The notes beneath the pieces were generated by a model. The model was not told the DNA's origin, searched no databases, and was given only the letters and a program-made list of their open reading frames with translations. A stretch of 14,038 nucleotides of DNA. Origin: Spirochaeta_B sp964398645 (lineage in GTDB: Bacteria; Spirochaetota; Spirochaetia; DSM-27196; DSM-8902). The translations under genes and the position numbers were made by a program. Location: the NCBI GenBank assembly GCA_964398645.1, contig CAYNNU010000041.1:1-14038 (forward strand), written 5' to 3'. Positions 1 to 6,458 of the stretch are shown in pieces (position 1 is the first letter of the stretch; the number at the start of each line of letters is the position of its first letter).

Positions 1-323
1 TGGCACAATTGTTCCAATTCGTAAAATGAACGGGCCTCAGGGCGCATGATATGAATTACCATGAATCCACAATCGACACATGCCCACTGATCATCCTTTG
101 GCCGCTTTGTGGGTGTATCACTTTCAATTCCATGCTCACGCAAAAAATCATCGATCCTGTTCATTACCCCCTGTAACTGAGCAAAACTTTGCACACTGGT
201 TATTATTAAAAAATCAGTAAAGCCTGATATTTTCTTTACATCGATCGCCATCGTGTTTTCACCGACCTGCTGTGCAATAACTTCCGCCAGCTGAACAACG
301 GTTTGTGTATCATTTGTATCCAT
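1..323 (-). CDS. rsfS: Ribosome silencing factor RsfS (Iojap/DUF143), 3' end cut by window
   Basis: RsfS binds ribosomal protein L14 and blocks joining of the 30S and 50S subunits, lowering translation in starvation. The visible 107 codons cover nearly the whole usual length. Family features are the N-terminal helix followed by an 'AIDVKKISGFTDFLIITS' stretch, the 'KRPKDDQWACVDCGFMVIHIM' block (family form is W.l.D.gdvvVHif) and the C-terminal 'RSFYELEQL' (family Y.LE.LW). No stop codon is reached before base 1, so only a few residues can be missing. The ATG follows the TAG stop of the upstream LCP gene with no gap. A GGAAGG Shine-Dalgarno lies inside the end of that gene, so translation is probably coupled. 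The family assignment is secure. Confidence 0.93.
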   Translation of the reverse strand, partial: MDTNDTQTVVQLAEVIAQQVGENTMAIDVKKISGFTDFLIITSVQSFAQLQGVMNRIDDFLREHGIESDTPTKRPKDDQWACVDCGFMVIHIMRPEARSFYELEQLC

Positions 324-1598
324 CTATTGTACCTTCCATTCATCAAAATCTGATCCCAGAATGACTGTGACGTCAACCGGAGAATCGTCCACGCCGACAG
401 CCTCCAAAGATTCATTGTCACCCTCTGGTTCCAGCAAATCAAGATTCTGTTCGTCTTCACCATCCACCTCAGCAAGTAACAACTCTTGTAAACTTGCAAT
501 ATCCTTCACAGTATTCACCCCAATAAAATCGGCTACGACCTGTGCTCGTTGTTCTGTTTCCAAATGATTGAATACTTGCGTTGAAGCTACATTCATAGTA
601 GGTGCGTTTCCAATTCGCACAACCTCAAAACCATAACCCTCAAGCAATTCGCTGGTTCTATGAGCCAGACCATTTCTCCGAGTGCCATTGAGTAACTCAA
701 TGCGAATCGGACTGCCATCCCCTTCCAAACTACTGCCAGCTGCAAGGGTTTCTTGGACCTGACGGACTGTATCCTTTAACAACTGCCCTTCAAAATATGG
801 AAACAATAATTGCCGTTGCTCTCCGTTTATTTCTATGCTTCTCACAGTTCCCAAAACTCTTTGCTGTATCATACGCTCAGGAGAAAGTTCTGCCAAAAAG
901 CCAAGAAATGACTGCATATTAGATCGGTCAAGATTCGTATCCATACGGCTTTCAAATAAGCGGGGATAATGCTTATATAAATCAGCATGCGAACCTAAAT
1001 TCCATAACAATTGCATTATTACTTCCTGATAGCTGGAAATTAGCTCAACTTCAGTAAGGATTTCTGTTTCATAGGTGAAAAAAGATTGCAACTTTTCACC
1101 ATCCAAGGTGATTTTGCCTCCGGGTAGAAACAACATATTTTCAGGGTCGCTCACCGGATCAGGAATAAAAACAGTTATTCCGCCAAGTAAATCCACTACT
1201 TCTTGCATCTGCTGCCGCGAAAGCACAATGTAATAATCAATATCCGTTCCGATAATACTGGCAATTTTCTTTTGATAGGCAGAAACACCACCTAAGGGGA
1301 AAAGACTACTAACCGCATCAACTCTTTCAAGCCGAGAAATAATGTCTCCGAGATCTGCGGGTATGTCCAACAAACCAGCACGATGTGCACTAGGATGCAA
1401 AAAAACCACTTGAGTTGAAATTGGTTGTTCATCCTCATGAAGGACAAACAATATATGTATCGCTTGGTCATTCTGCAAACTGGCAGTCACTGCATCAACC
1501 CGAACCTGGTAAAAAACCACCCCTACCGTGATTGCCAACACAAGCACAATCCCGCCAATCAATATCAAGCTAGAAACAAATGATGAAACCTTCTGCAT
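324..1598 (-). CDS. Degenerate LytR-CpsA-Psr (LCP) membrane protein with C-terminal LytR_C domain
   Basis: A 424-residue protein with one N-terminal membrane anchor (about residues 7–30), an LCP-like region (about 45–260) and a LytR_C region (about 297–418). The LytR_C start 'IRIELLNGTRRNGLAHR' is typical. The LCP fold is suggested by 'GLLDIPADL' (family LLSIPRDT) at 76–83 and 'DLLGGITVFIP…LPGGKITLDGEKL' at 136–170. However, the Asp/Arg of the RSDT-like motif, the Arg of IPRD and the Arg-rich pyrophosphate-binding motif after LDGE are absent; that last place reads 'FFTYETEILTEVELISSYQ'. Classical LCP enzymes move glycopolymers from undecaprenyl pyrophosphate onto peptidoglycan, which seems unlikely here. 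A very acidic insert (about 372–407) splits the LytR_C domain before its last strand ('DVTVILGSDF'). The gene lies 11 bp after nadD–yqeK and abuts rsfS. Domain call is fairly sure, function unknown. Confidence 0.8.
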   Translation of the reverse strand: MQKVSSFVSSLILIGGIVLVLAITVGVVFYQVRVDAVTASLQNDQAIHILFVLHEDEQPISTQVVFLHPSAHRAGLLDIPADLGDIISRLERVDAVSSLFPLGGVSAYQKKIASIIGTDIDYYIVLSRQQMQEVVDLLGGITVFIPDPVSDPENMLFLPGGKITLDGEKLQSFFTYETEILTEVELISSYQEVIMQLLWNLGSHADLYKHYPRLFESRMDTNLDRSNMQSFLGFLAELSPERMIQQRVLGTVRSIEINGEQRQLLFPYFEGQLLKDTVRQVQETLAAGSSLEGDGSPIRIELLNGTRRNGLAHRTSELLEGYGFEVVRIGNAPTMNVASTQVFNHLETEQRAQVVADFIGVNTVKDIASLQELLLAEVDGEDEQNLDLLEPEGDNESLEAVGVDDSPVDVTVILGSDFDEWKVQ

Positions 1599-1609
1599 AT
1601 GTACTCTCT

Positions 1610-2818
1610 TTATTTTTCAAGTTGCGTATACAAAGCCATAGTTGGCCCCGATAGCGCACCATACTGACGCCGCTGATGTTCCAGTACTATCCTACATGAT
1701 TCTTGCAAATTGCAATTTTGTAAAGCCCGTCGCAGCTCATGTGCATACGGCCGCTTAGCTTCAGTGTAGTCAGCAATAAATATGAGCATTGCCAAAGGCC
1801 CCATGCCCGCAGCCCCGAGAGTATGATGGGTAACAGCCTCCAGGACTGCTTGATTCTGTATGCCAAAAGTATTTTTTAGAATTTCAGCGGCACACAGGCC
1901 ATGCAGCAACATAGGGTTTTGGCGCTGAAAGGAAGATATGCCAATGGTAGATTTTTCCGCACATTCAAGCAGCCGGCGATCGCTCCACTCGCGAGCCAGA
2001 TCATGTGAGATGGCAGCGAGAGCTGCTTCATGAGGGTCCAAGCCAAACCTGCGGGCAAGACGTTGTGACTCTTTTTTGACTCTTATACTATGCAGAAAGC
2101 GTTTGCGACTCAGTGTTTGCCGAGCAAAACGCTGGACTTTTCGATAGGCCCGACCATCAATTTGATAATGTGTTTTTTGATACAGGGAATATTCACGGAT
2201 TATTTCTGTAACCTCTGAAGGAACCAGAGCCTGCCAGTCATCATTTTCTCCTCTCGCTATTGCCTGCCGAATTGCAGTGGCTGAAATTGGTATTGGCGGT
2301 ATTGTATGCAAGCATATTTCTGCATCCGGCACCCGACGGACTAAACGATTAACAGTGCCATATATCTTCCCTGCTTTTTCTACTACTCGACTTACTACTT
2401 CAAGCCGGCATTGGGCCAATAATTCCTGCCATCCATACCATTGATGAAAGCTAGACAAGTTATCATCGCCAATAAGCAAACCTGGTCGTTTCTGCCAGCC
2501 AAATTCCGTCTGCATCTGCTGAATTGTTTGCAGCATATAAGATGATCCACCACGACGGATTTCAATATCACTGACATAGTACTGAGAATTATCGGCACAC
2601 ACGGACCGCAACATTTCCAGCCGCGCCTGATTATTTGCCTGGGGCGAATGTTTTTTTAATGGATTTTGAAAGCTAGGGACCCAGACAACAGAAGAATATC
2701 CACCTGCCTGCATAACACGCCTTACCAATGAAACATGCCCATTATGAAGTGGATCAAAGGAACCGCCGAATACTAAAACAGGTTCTTGCGGGGTAGCCTT
2801 TGCGGAATCTAGATTCAT
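1610..2818 (-). CDS. nadD: Fusion of nicotinate-mononucleotide adenylyltransferase (NadD) and YqeK HD-domain phosphohydrolase
   Basis: A single 402-residue reading frame holds two enzymes. Residues about 12–210 are NadD, which makes deamido-NAD from ATP and nicotinate mononucleotide. They show the nucleotidyltransferase motif GGSFDPLHNGH (18–28), the 'GLLIGDDNLSSFHQW' region (113–127) and ISATAIR (178–184, family ISSTxIR). Residues about 225–402 are a YqeK-type HD domain with a full set of likely metal ligands: H243, H272-D273, H306, H331/H332 and D350 (in 'IADYTEAKRPY'). YqeK proteins hydrolyse diadenosine tetraphosphate. In Firmicutes nadD and yqeK are adjacent separate genes, also next to rsfS. 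The gene lies 16 bp after obg with only a weak AGG-type ribosome site. Both domain calls are strong; dual activity is inferred. Confidence 0.92.
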   Translation of the reverse strand: MNLDSAKATPQEPVLVFGGSFDPLHNGHVSLVRRVMQAGGYSSVVWVPSFQNPLKKHSPQANNQARLEMLRSVCADNSQYYVSDIEIRRGGSSYMLQTIQQMQTEFGWQKRPGLLIGDDNLSSFHQWYGWQELLAQCRLEVVSRVVEKAGKIYGTVNRLVRRVPDAEICLHTIPPIPISATAIRQAIARGENDDWQALVPSEVTEIIREYSLYQKTHYQIDGRAYRKVQRFARQTLSRKRFLHSIRVKKESQRLARRFGLDPHEAALAAISHDLAREWSDRRLLECAEKSTIGISSFQRQNPMLLHGLCAAEILKNTFGIQNQAVLEAVTHHTLGAAGMGPLAMLIFIADYTEAKRPYAHELRRALQNCNLQESCRIVLEHQRRQYGALSGPTMALYTQLEK

Positions 2819-2834
2819 GCTGCTACACGCCTAT

Positions 2835-3923
2835 TCATACGGTTTTGTTATCCTCACCTTCCTGCCATGCGGCATACAAATCATGCACAACCTGCGTAAG
2901 CTCTTCCAAACCCTCCCGTGAAAAACTTGAAATACCCAGGACAGTTTCATCCGGCAGATCAGCGCGAAGTTGTTGTAATTGCACCCCATCTGGATCAAGA
3001 TCAGTCTTACTTCCAATCACTACCCTCGGTAATTGTGCTAATTCAGGAGAGTATCGTTCCAACTCTTCCAAGAGCATCCGAAAGGTTGTTGCCAAACTAC
3101 TAGCACCTGCCGCGGCTAAAAAGGCAGTTTCATCAGTATTGTCGGTAATTTCTTCGGCAGCATATTCATACCGAGGATCTGTTACATCAACAAGAAACAA
3201 GAGTCCACGAGTACGAGCAATATGGCGCAAAAAGCGTAATCCCAAGCCATGTCCATCAGAGGCGCCCTCAATAATCCCGGGAATATCAGCAATAATGATA
3301 TCGGTGTAGCTTACCTTCAAAACTCCCAGATTCGGAATTTTTGTGGTAAATGGATAGGCTCCGATCTTTGGATTTGCGTTTGTAATTACATCCAGCAGAC
3401 TGGATTTGCCGGCGTTTGGCAAACCAACCAACCCGATATCGGCGATGATGCGCAATTCAACCGTAACACGAAAACGCTCGCCTTCTTCACCAGGCTGAGA
3501 AAAACGAGGAGCCTGGTGCCTAGCGGTTGCGAAATGGGCATTTCCTTTCCCACCACGGCCTCCCTTGAGCACGACAACTTCCTGGCCGACTTCTGTAAAA
3601 TCGCCAAGCAACTCGCCAGTTTCCTCGTGAGTAACTATTGTGCCTGGCGGAACCTCAATCACAACTGGTGCCCCGTCGGCGCCATGTCGATTTTGCTTAC
3701 TCCCCGGACGGCCATTTTCCGCAATATAGTGATGCCGCATTGTTAAATTGGTTAATGTTTTAAGGTTCTGACGAACCCGAAAAATCACATCGCCGCCGCG
3801 TCCTCCGTCACCGCCATCAGGGCCACCCTGAGGAACATACTTCTCACGACGAAATGAAACCGCCCCCTGTCCGCCGGACCCGGAGGCGATCTCGATAGTG
3901 ATCTGATCTACAAATCTTTCCAC
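2835..3923 (-). CDS. obgE: GTPase Obg/CgtA, GTG start
   Basis: Obg is an essential GTPase of late 50S assembly and the stress response. The 362-residue protein has the glycine-rich Obg domain (about 1–158, with repeated GGxGG-type turns such as 'PQGGPDGGDGGRGGD') and a G domain. The G domain shows a P-loop GLPNAGKSS (167–175), switch I 'YPFTTKIPNLG' (190–200), DIPGIIEG (213–220), G4 SKTD (305–308) and G5 'ISSFSREG' (331–338). G4 has Ser where NKxD is usual. An insertion of roughly 25 residues (about 250–280, 'EEITDNTDETAFLAAAG') sits between the G3 and G4 motifs. There is no long C-terminal extension. The start is a GTG at 3921–3923, giving 'MERFVDQITIEIASG', which matches family N-termini. 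No good Shine-Dalgarno precedes it; the leader is AU-rich. It lies 28 bp after rpmA. Confidence 0.96.
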   Translation of the reverse strand: MERFVDQITIEIASGSGGQGAVSFRREKYVPQGGPDGGDGGRGGDVIFRVRQNLKTLTNLTMRHHYIAENGRPGSKQNRHGADGAPVVIEVPPGTIVTHEETGELLGDFTEVGQEVVVLKGGRGGKGNAHFATARHQAPRFSQPGEEGERFRVTVELRIIADIGLVGLPNAGKSSLLDVITNANPKIGAYPFTTKIPNLGVLKVSYTDIIIADIPGIIEGASDGHGLGLRFLRHIARTRGLLFLVDVTDPRYEYAAEEITDNTDETAFLAAAGASSLATTFRMLLEELERYSPELAQLPRVVIGSKTDLDPDGVQLQQLRADLPDETVLGISSFSREGLEELTQVVHDLYAAWQEGEDNKTV

Positions 3924-3944
3924 GTATTATTATTTCAATAGGTA

Positions 3945-3962
3945 CTCAGGACTATGCCTGAG
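3945..3962 (-). other. Small hairpin across the rpmA stop codon, upstream of obg
   Basis: CTCAGG (3945–3950) and CCTGAG (3957–3962) form a perfect 6-bp stem with a 6-nt loop. The loop contains the rpmA TAG stop (3952–3954). No U tract follows on the minus strand, so it is not an intrinsic terminator. It lies about 21 nt before the GTG start of obg, and might affect RNA processing or the L27/Obg expression ratio. The stem is short and could be chance. Confidence 0.35.
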
Positions 3963-4206
3963 GCTCAATAGAGACAACTTTTTTTCCACGGCGCGTACCG
4001 AAGGAAACGGTTCCAGCAGCCTTGGCAAAGAGGGTATGATCGGTACCGCAACCAACATTATCGCCCGGATGCACACGTGTACCACGCTGTCTAACCAGAA
4101 TTTCACCAGCTTTCACCAGTTGTCCGCCATAGCGTTTAACCCCAAGGCGTTTACTTTCTGAATCGCGTCCGTTCTTTGAACTACCGCCACCTTTTTTATG
4201 TGCCAT
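3952..4206 (-). CDS. rpmA: 50S ribosomal protein L27 (bL27), short form
   Basis: L27 sits near the peptidyl-transferase centre of the 50S subunit, where its flexible N-terminus reaches the tRNA acceptor ends. The 84-residue product begins 'MAHKKGGGSSKNGRDS' and continues 'KRLGVKRYGGQLVKAGEIL' and 'RQRGTRVHPGDNVGCG', all near-invariant family blocks. The N-terminus is already the mature form: in-frame codons upstream reach a TAA eight codons before the ATG with no ATG, GTG or TTG between. The long cleavable extension found in Firmicutes L27 is therefore absent. The ribosome site is AGGAT about 6–7 nt before the ATG. It lies 27 bp after prp. Confidence 0.98.
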   Translation of the reverse strand: MAHKKGGGSSKNGRDSESKRLGVKRYGGQLVKAGEILVRQRGTRVHPGDNVGCGTDHTLFAKAAGTVSFGTRRGKKVVSIEPQA

Positions 4207-4233
4207 ATCTATCCTCGCTTTGCTAGTTTATAT

Positions 4234-4563
4234 TCAGCTTTGCTTAATATATTCAATAGTGATATTCTGCGGAAACTCCCGCCGAATACTTTCCAAACCA
4301 TGCATCAGCATAGTTCCCGCAACCAAGGCATGTTCATCATCCCCCACTTGCGTAATTGCCAGAAAAAAACTCCCCGGATTCGGAATATCCGCCTGAACCC
4401 GATGGCGTTTATCATCTGCAATTGTCAGTGCATAGGCTTTCGCAAGAAGGCTGGCAGCAGCACAAGCAGGATCTTGCCCATGAACCGCCACGCCGGCGTG
4501 CCCCTGAATATCAACTTCACGAACACAGCCATTGCCATCACGCACTATGCGTACCTGCAACAT
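4234..4563 (-). CDS. prp: Ribosomal-processing cysteine protease Prp (YsxB family)
   Basis: A 109-residue Prp/YsxB-family protein. The catalytic pair is present: His22 in 'QGHAGVAVHG' and Cys34 in 'GQDPACAAASLLAKAY', with the usual 11-residue spacing and the preceding Asp31. In Staphylococcus aureus Prp cleaves the N-terminal extension of L27. Here it lies, as usual, between rplU (11 bp upstream) and rpmA (27 bp downstream), but this L27 has no extension to cleave. The ATG follows a GGGGGA sequence about 4 nt away that overlaps the end of rplU, so translation may be coupled. The family assignment is strong; the substrate in this organism is unclear. Confidence 0.93.
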   Translation of the reverse strand: MLQVRIVRDGNGCVREVDIQGHAGVAVHGQDPACAAASLLAKAYALTIADDKRHRVQADIPNPGSFFLAITQVGDDEHALVAGTMLMHGLESIRREFPQNITIEYIKQS

Positions 4564-4574
4564 GCAGTCCCCCG

Positions 4575-4886
4575 CTATGCGCTCACCTTTGTTACACGCA
4601 GACGGGTCATTGTTTGTCGATGTCCCTGTTTCCGCGAGTAATTTTTTCGCCGTTTATACCGAAAAATGGTTATTTTCTTGTCCTTGAAGGTTTCTTCAAC
4701 AGTCACATCTACTGATGCTCCGCTCACATACGGCATACCAAACTGCACATTTTTTTCATCACGCAGCATAACTACCGTATCCAGCGACATTTTGCTGCCA
4801 GCTTCAGCAGTCATTTTGTCTACTTCAAGTACTGCGCCCTTCTCGGCTTTGTACTGTTTTCCGTTAACTTCAACTATTGCGTACAT
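4575..4886 (-). CDS. rplU: 50S ribosomal protein L21 (bL21)
   Basis: L21 binds 23S rRNA and is an early-assembling 50S protein. From the ATG at 4884–4886 the product is 103 residues, the usual length, and begins 'MYAIVEVNGKQYKAEKG', a standard L21 N-terminus. The C-terminal block 'FRYKRRKNYSRKQGHRQ' followed by 'TRLRVTKV' is also diagnostic. An in-frame upstream ATG at 4910 would add eight residues (MMNSKGKS). I rejected it because AAAGGGA lies about 6 nt before the chosen ATG and the family starts here. It is the first gene of the ribosomal operon. Confidence 0.97.
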   Translation of the reverse strand: MYAIVEVNGKQYKAEKGAVLEVDKMTAEAGSKMSLDTVVMLRDEKNVQFGMPYVSGASVDVTVEETFKDKKITIFRYKRRKNYSRKQGHRQTMTRLRVTKVSA

Positions 4887-4926
4887 ACTTTTCCCTTTGC
4901 TATTCATCAATGATTACAGGTATCGG

Positions 4927-4956
4927 ACTATAGCATGAGGGTGGCAGCAAGGTCAA
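4927..4956 (-). promoter_or_regulatory. Probable sigma70-type promoter of the rplU–rsfS operon
   Basis: On the minus strand, TTGACC (4951–4956) and TATAGT (4927–4932) are separated by 18 nt. Each matches the -35/-10 consensus at 5 of 6 bases. Transcription would start near 4920 and leave a leader of about 34 nt that contains the rplU ribosome site. A second consensus -10 (TATAAT, 4960–4965) lies just upstream but has only a T-rich -35 region. The placement in the 102-bp gap before a ribosomal operon supports the call. Confidence 0.65.
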
Positions 4957-4988
4957 CTCATTATACTGGCAATTGTTAGCAAAAAATG

Positions 4989-5174
4989 TTAACTGGTTTT
5001 TGTTTCCATAATTCGATTTATGACCCTAACATCTTCTTCCAGTTTCTGGATTCGCCGTTCAATCTCCTGCATTTTTTCCGAAGCAGGCTGCGCGCGTTTT
5101 GCCAAAAGATCACCACCAACACCAATAAGTGTAACTAGCACTACTCCTGCTACAATAACCAATGTAATTTCCAT
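4989..5174 (-). CDS. Small membrane/coiled-coil protein, PspB-like architecture
   Basis: A 61-residue protein with one N-terminal membrane segment (about residues 3–22, 'ITLVIVAGVVLVTLIGVGG') followed by a charged amphipathic segment (about 36–58) with heptad-like hydrophobic spacing: 'MQEIERRIQKLEEDVRVI'. This resembles the layout of phage-shock protein B (short N-terminal membrane helix, then a cytoplasmic coiled coil near a 'RIQ.LE.IL' motif), but the similarity is too short for a firm name. The ATG at 5172–5174 is preceded by GAGGAG about 6 nt upstream, which favours it over a TTG seven codons earlier. It follows the PLD-family gene by 44 bp and is probably the last gene of that operon. 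No pspA or pspC is visible. Confidence 0.7.
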   Translation of the reverse strand: MEITLVIVAGVVLVTLIGVGGDLLAKRAQPASEKMQEIERRIQKLEEDVRVINRIMETKTS

Positions 5175-5218
5175 ATTTTTCTCCTCTGTTCGCAAAAATC
5201 AATCAATTCATATTCTCT

Positions 5219-6451
5219 TTACACGATGCCTTCAACAAAAGCGACCAAACGATCGTATCGTAGCGGGGCTTCCCACCCGCAAGCATTCCCTTTCTGATCA
5301 AAGCAGCTCATGTACTGCGCGGCATTTTGCATATCCTGCCGTAATTGCTGTTTTACAGCACGAGTAAAAGAACAAGCTGCATCATCAATATAAATATTCA
5401 ATTCCGCCAACTTTAATAGTGACTTTTTATTTATATTTGATGAGCCAAAGCAAGTAATCCCATGTTTTGTTACCCCATTTTTATTTTCTGGAATCTCACC
5501 AACATGAAAAAGCTTGGCATGCAGCATTCCGGGATAATAAAAGATGCGCAGACTCTGACCATCAATTATACCTTTTCGAATTTTCCGGTGAATATAGCCA
5601 ATCTGCCTTCGGTTCAAGTCTTCCTGTACATTTGCCCTTTGCGGAATAATAAGATTAACCTCTATCCCCGAATCTGCCAGTTGTAATACCGCATCAATTA
5701 TTTCCCGATCACCCAAATATGACATTTCTATAGTCAAAGGCGCCTGCAAATATTCTGCTTGGCTGATCAAATGAAGCAGCTCGGGTTTTATTTCCCTTCG
5801 TTCAAGGCGACGAAAGCCCGGATACCAGCTATTGATAATAAAACGCACAGAAGATTCAGGCTCATTTTTTTCGCCCTTCAATCGCTGTTGCAGAAGCCGC
5901 ACAACTTCCTCGCCCTCAAACTTCACCATGTAATCGTGCCAGCGACAGTATTCGGCCGCAATATTCATTCCACCACATATCAAAATGCGATCATCAAAAA
6001 TAAAATACTTGGAGTGATCATTGCGTTTTTCCTGTATACACTCTATTCGTGGGTGCTTCATGATTTGTTGCGCTAATGGGCTTACTAGCTGCTTCCCGCT
6101 TTTAGCGGTCTCGGATGTATGATAAGCATACCAGACAAAAAATGCCTTAAACCGTTCCAAAATATTCAACCGGGGATGAAAAAAACTCTGCCGATTCTGC
6201 TCAGCATGCTCAAAAGCAGAACCGGTGCTATCCTTCACAATGCGAATGCGCAAATTTGGCCGGGATGGATCACCCGCGGCCTTCAGCAAAACATGTGCAA
6301 GGCGCCTTCCTAATTCATCATTTCGCCAAATAAAAATGTTGATTTCAATACTTTGCTGGGCACTATCTATCTGCCGGCAGATCTCTTCAAAGGCCTGCGT
6401 ACCACCAACAAGCAATTCCGCCTGGCTTGCCAGGCCTGATGCACTATTCAT
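5219..6451 (-). CDS. Phospholipase D-superfamily protein, cardiolipin synthase-like
   Basis: A 410-residue protein with two HKD-type motifs, so it belongs to the PLD superfamily; transferases of this type condense phospholipids into cardiolipin. Motif 1 is complete: H146-S-K148 and D153, followed by 'GGMNIAAEY' (160–168). Motif 2 has H311-A-K313 and the downstream 'GSSNINKKS' (336–344), but Gly318 occupies the position of the usual Asp. No N-terminal membrane helices are visible, unlike classical ClsA, so a soluble or peripheral enzyme of the ClsB/ClsC kind is more likely. Substrate cannot be read from sequence; nuclease or other phosphodiesterase activity remains possible. It starts 7 bp after the ZIP gene, with a GGGA sequence at that stop serving as ribosome site. 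Confidence 0.85.
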   Translation of the reverse strand: MNSASGLASQAELLVGGTQAFEEICRQIDSAQQSIEINIFIWRNDELGRRLAHVLLKAAGDPSRPNLRIRIVKDSTGSAFEHAEQNRQSFFHPRLNILERFKAFFVWYAYHTSETAKSGKQLVSPLAQQIMKHPRIECIQEKRNDHSKYFIFDDRILICGGMNIAAEYCRWHDYMVKFEGEEVVRLLQQRLKGEKNEPESSVRFIINSWYPGFRRLERREIKPELLHLISQAEYLQAPLTIEMSYLGDREIIDAVLQLADSGIEVNLIIPQRANVQEDLNRRQIGYIHRKIRKGIIDGQSLRIFYYPGMLHAKLFHVGEIPENKNGVTKHGITCFGSSNINKKSLLKLAELNIYIDDAACSFTRAVKQQLRQDMQNAAQYMSCFDQKGNACGWEAPLRYDRLVAFVEGIV

Positions 6452-6458
6452 TTGTCCA

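Noticed and set aside
236..499. Minus-strand open frame spanning the rsfS/LCP junction
   Set aside because: It is in another frame over two genes with clear family matches, and its translation shows no recognisable domain.
2800..3746. Long plus-strand open frames opposite obg (2800–3309 and 3249–3746)
   Set aside because: They lie antisense to a secure obg gene, show no family motif and have unlikely composition; they are shadow frames.
4198..4938. Plus-strand open frames opposite prp and rplU
   Set aside because: They overlap well-supported ribosomal-operon genes on the other strand and carry no motifs or credible ribosome sites.
4966..4996. Possible terminator hairpin after the small PspB-like gene (GTTAGC / GTTAAC with an A-rich loop)
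   Set aside because: The stem is short with a mismatch, and no U tract follows it on the minus strand, so it does not fit an intrinsic terminator.
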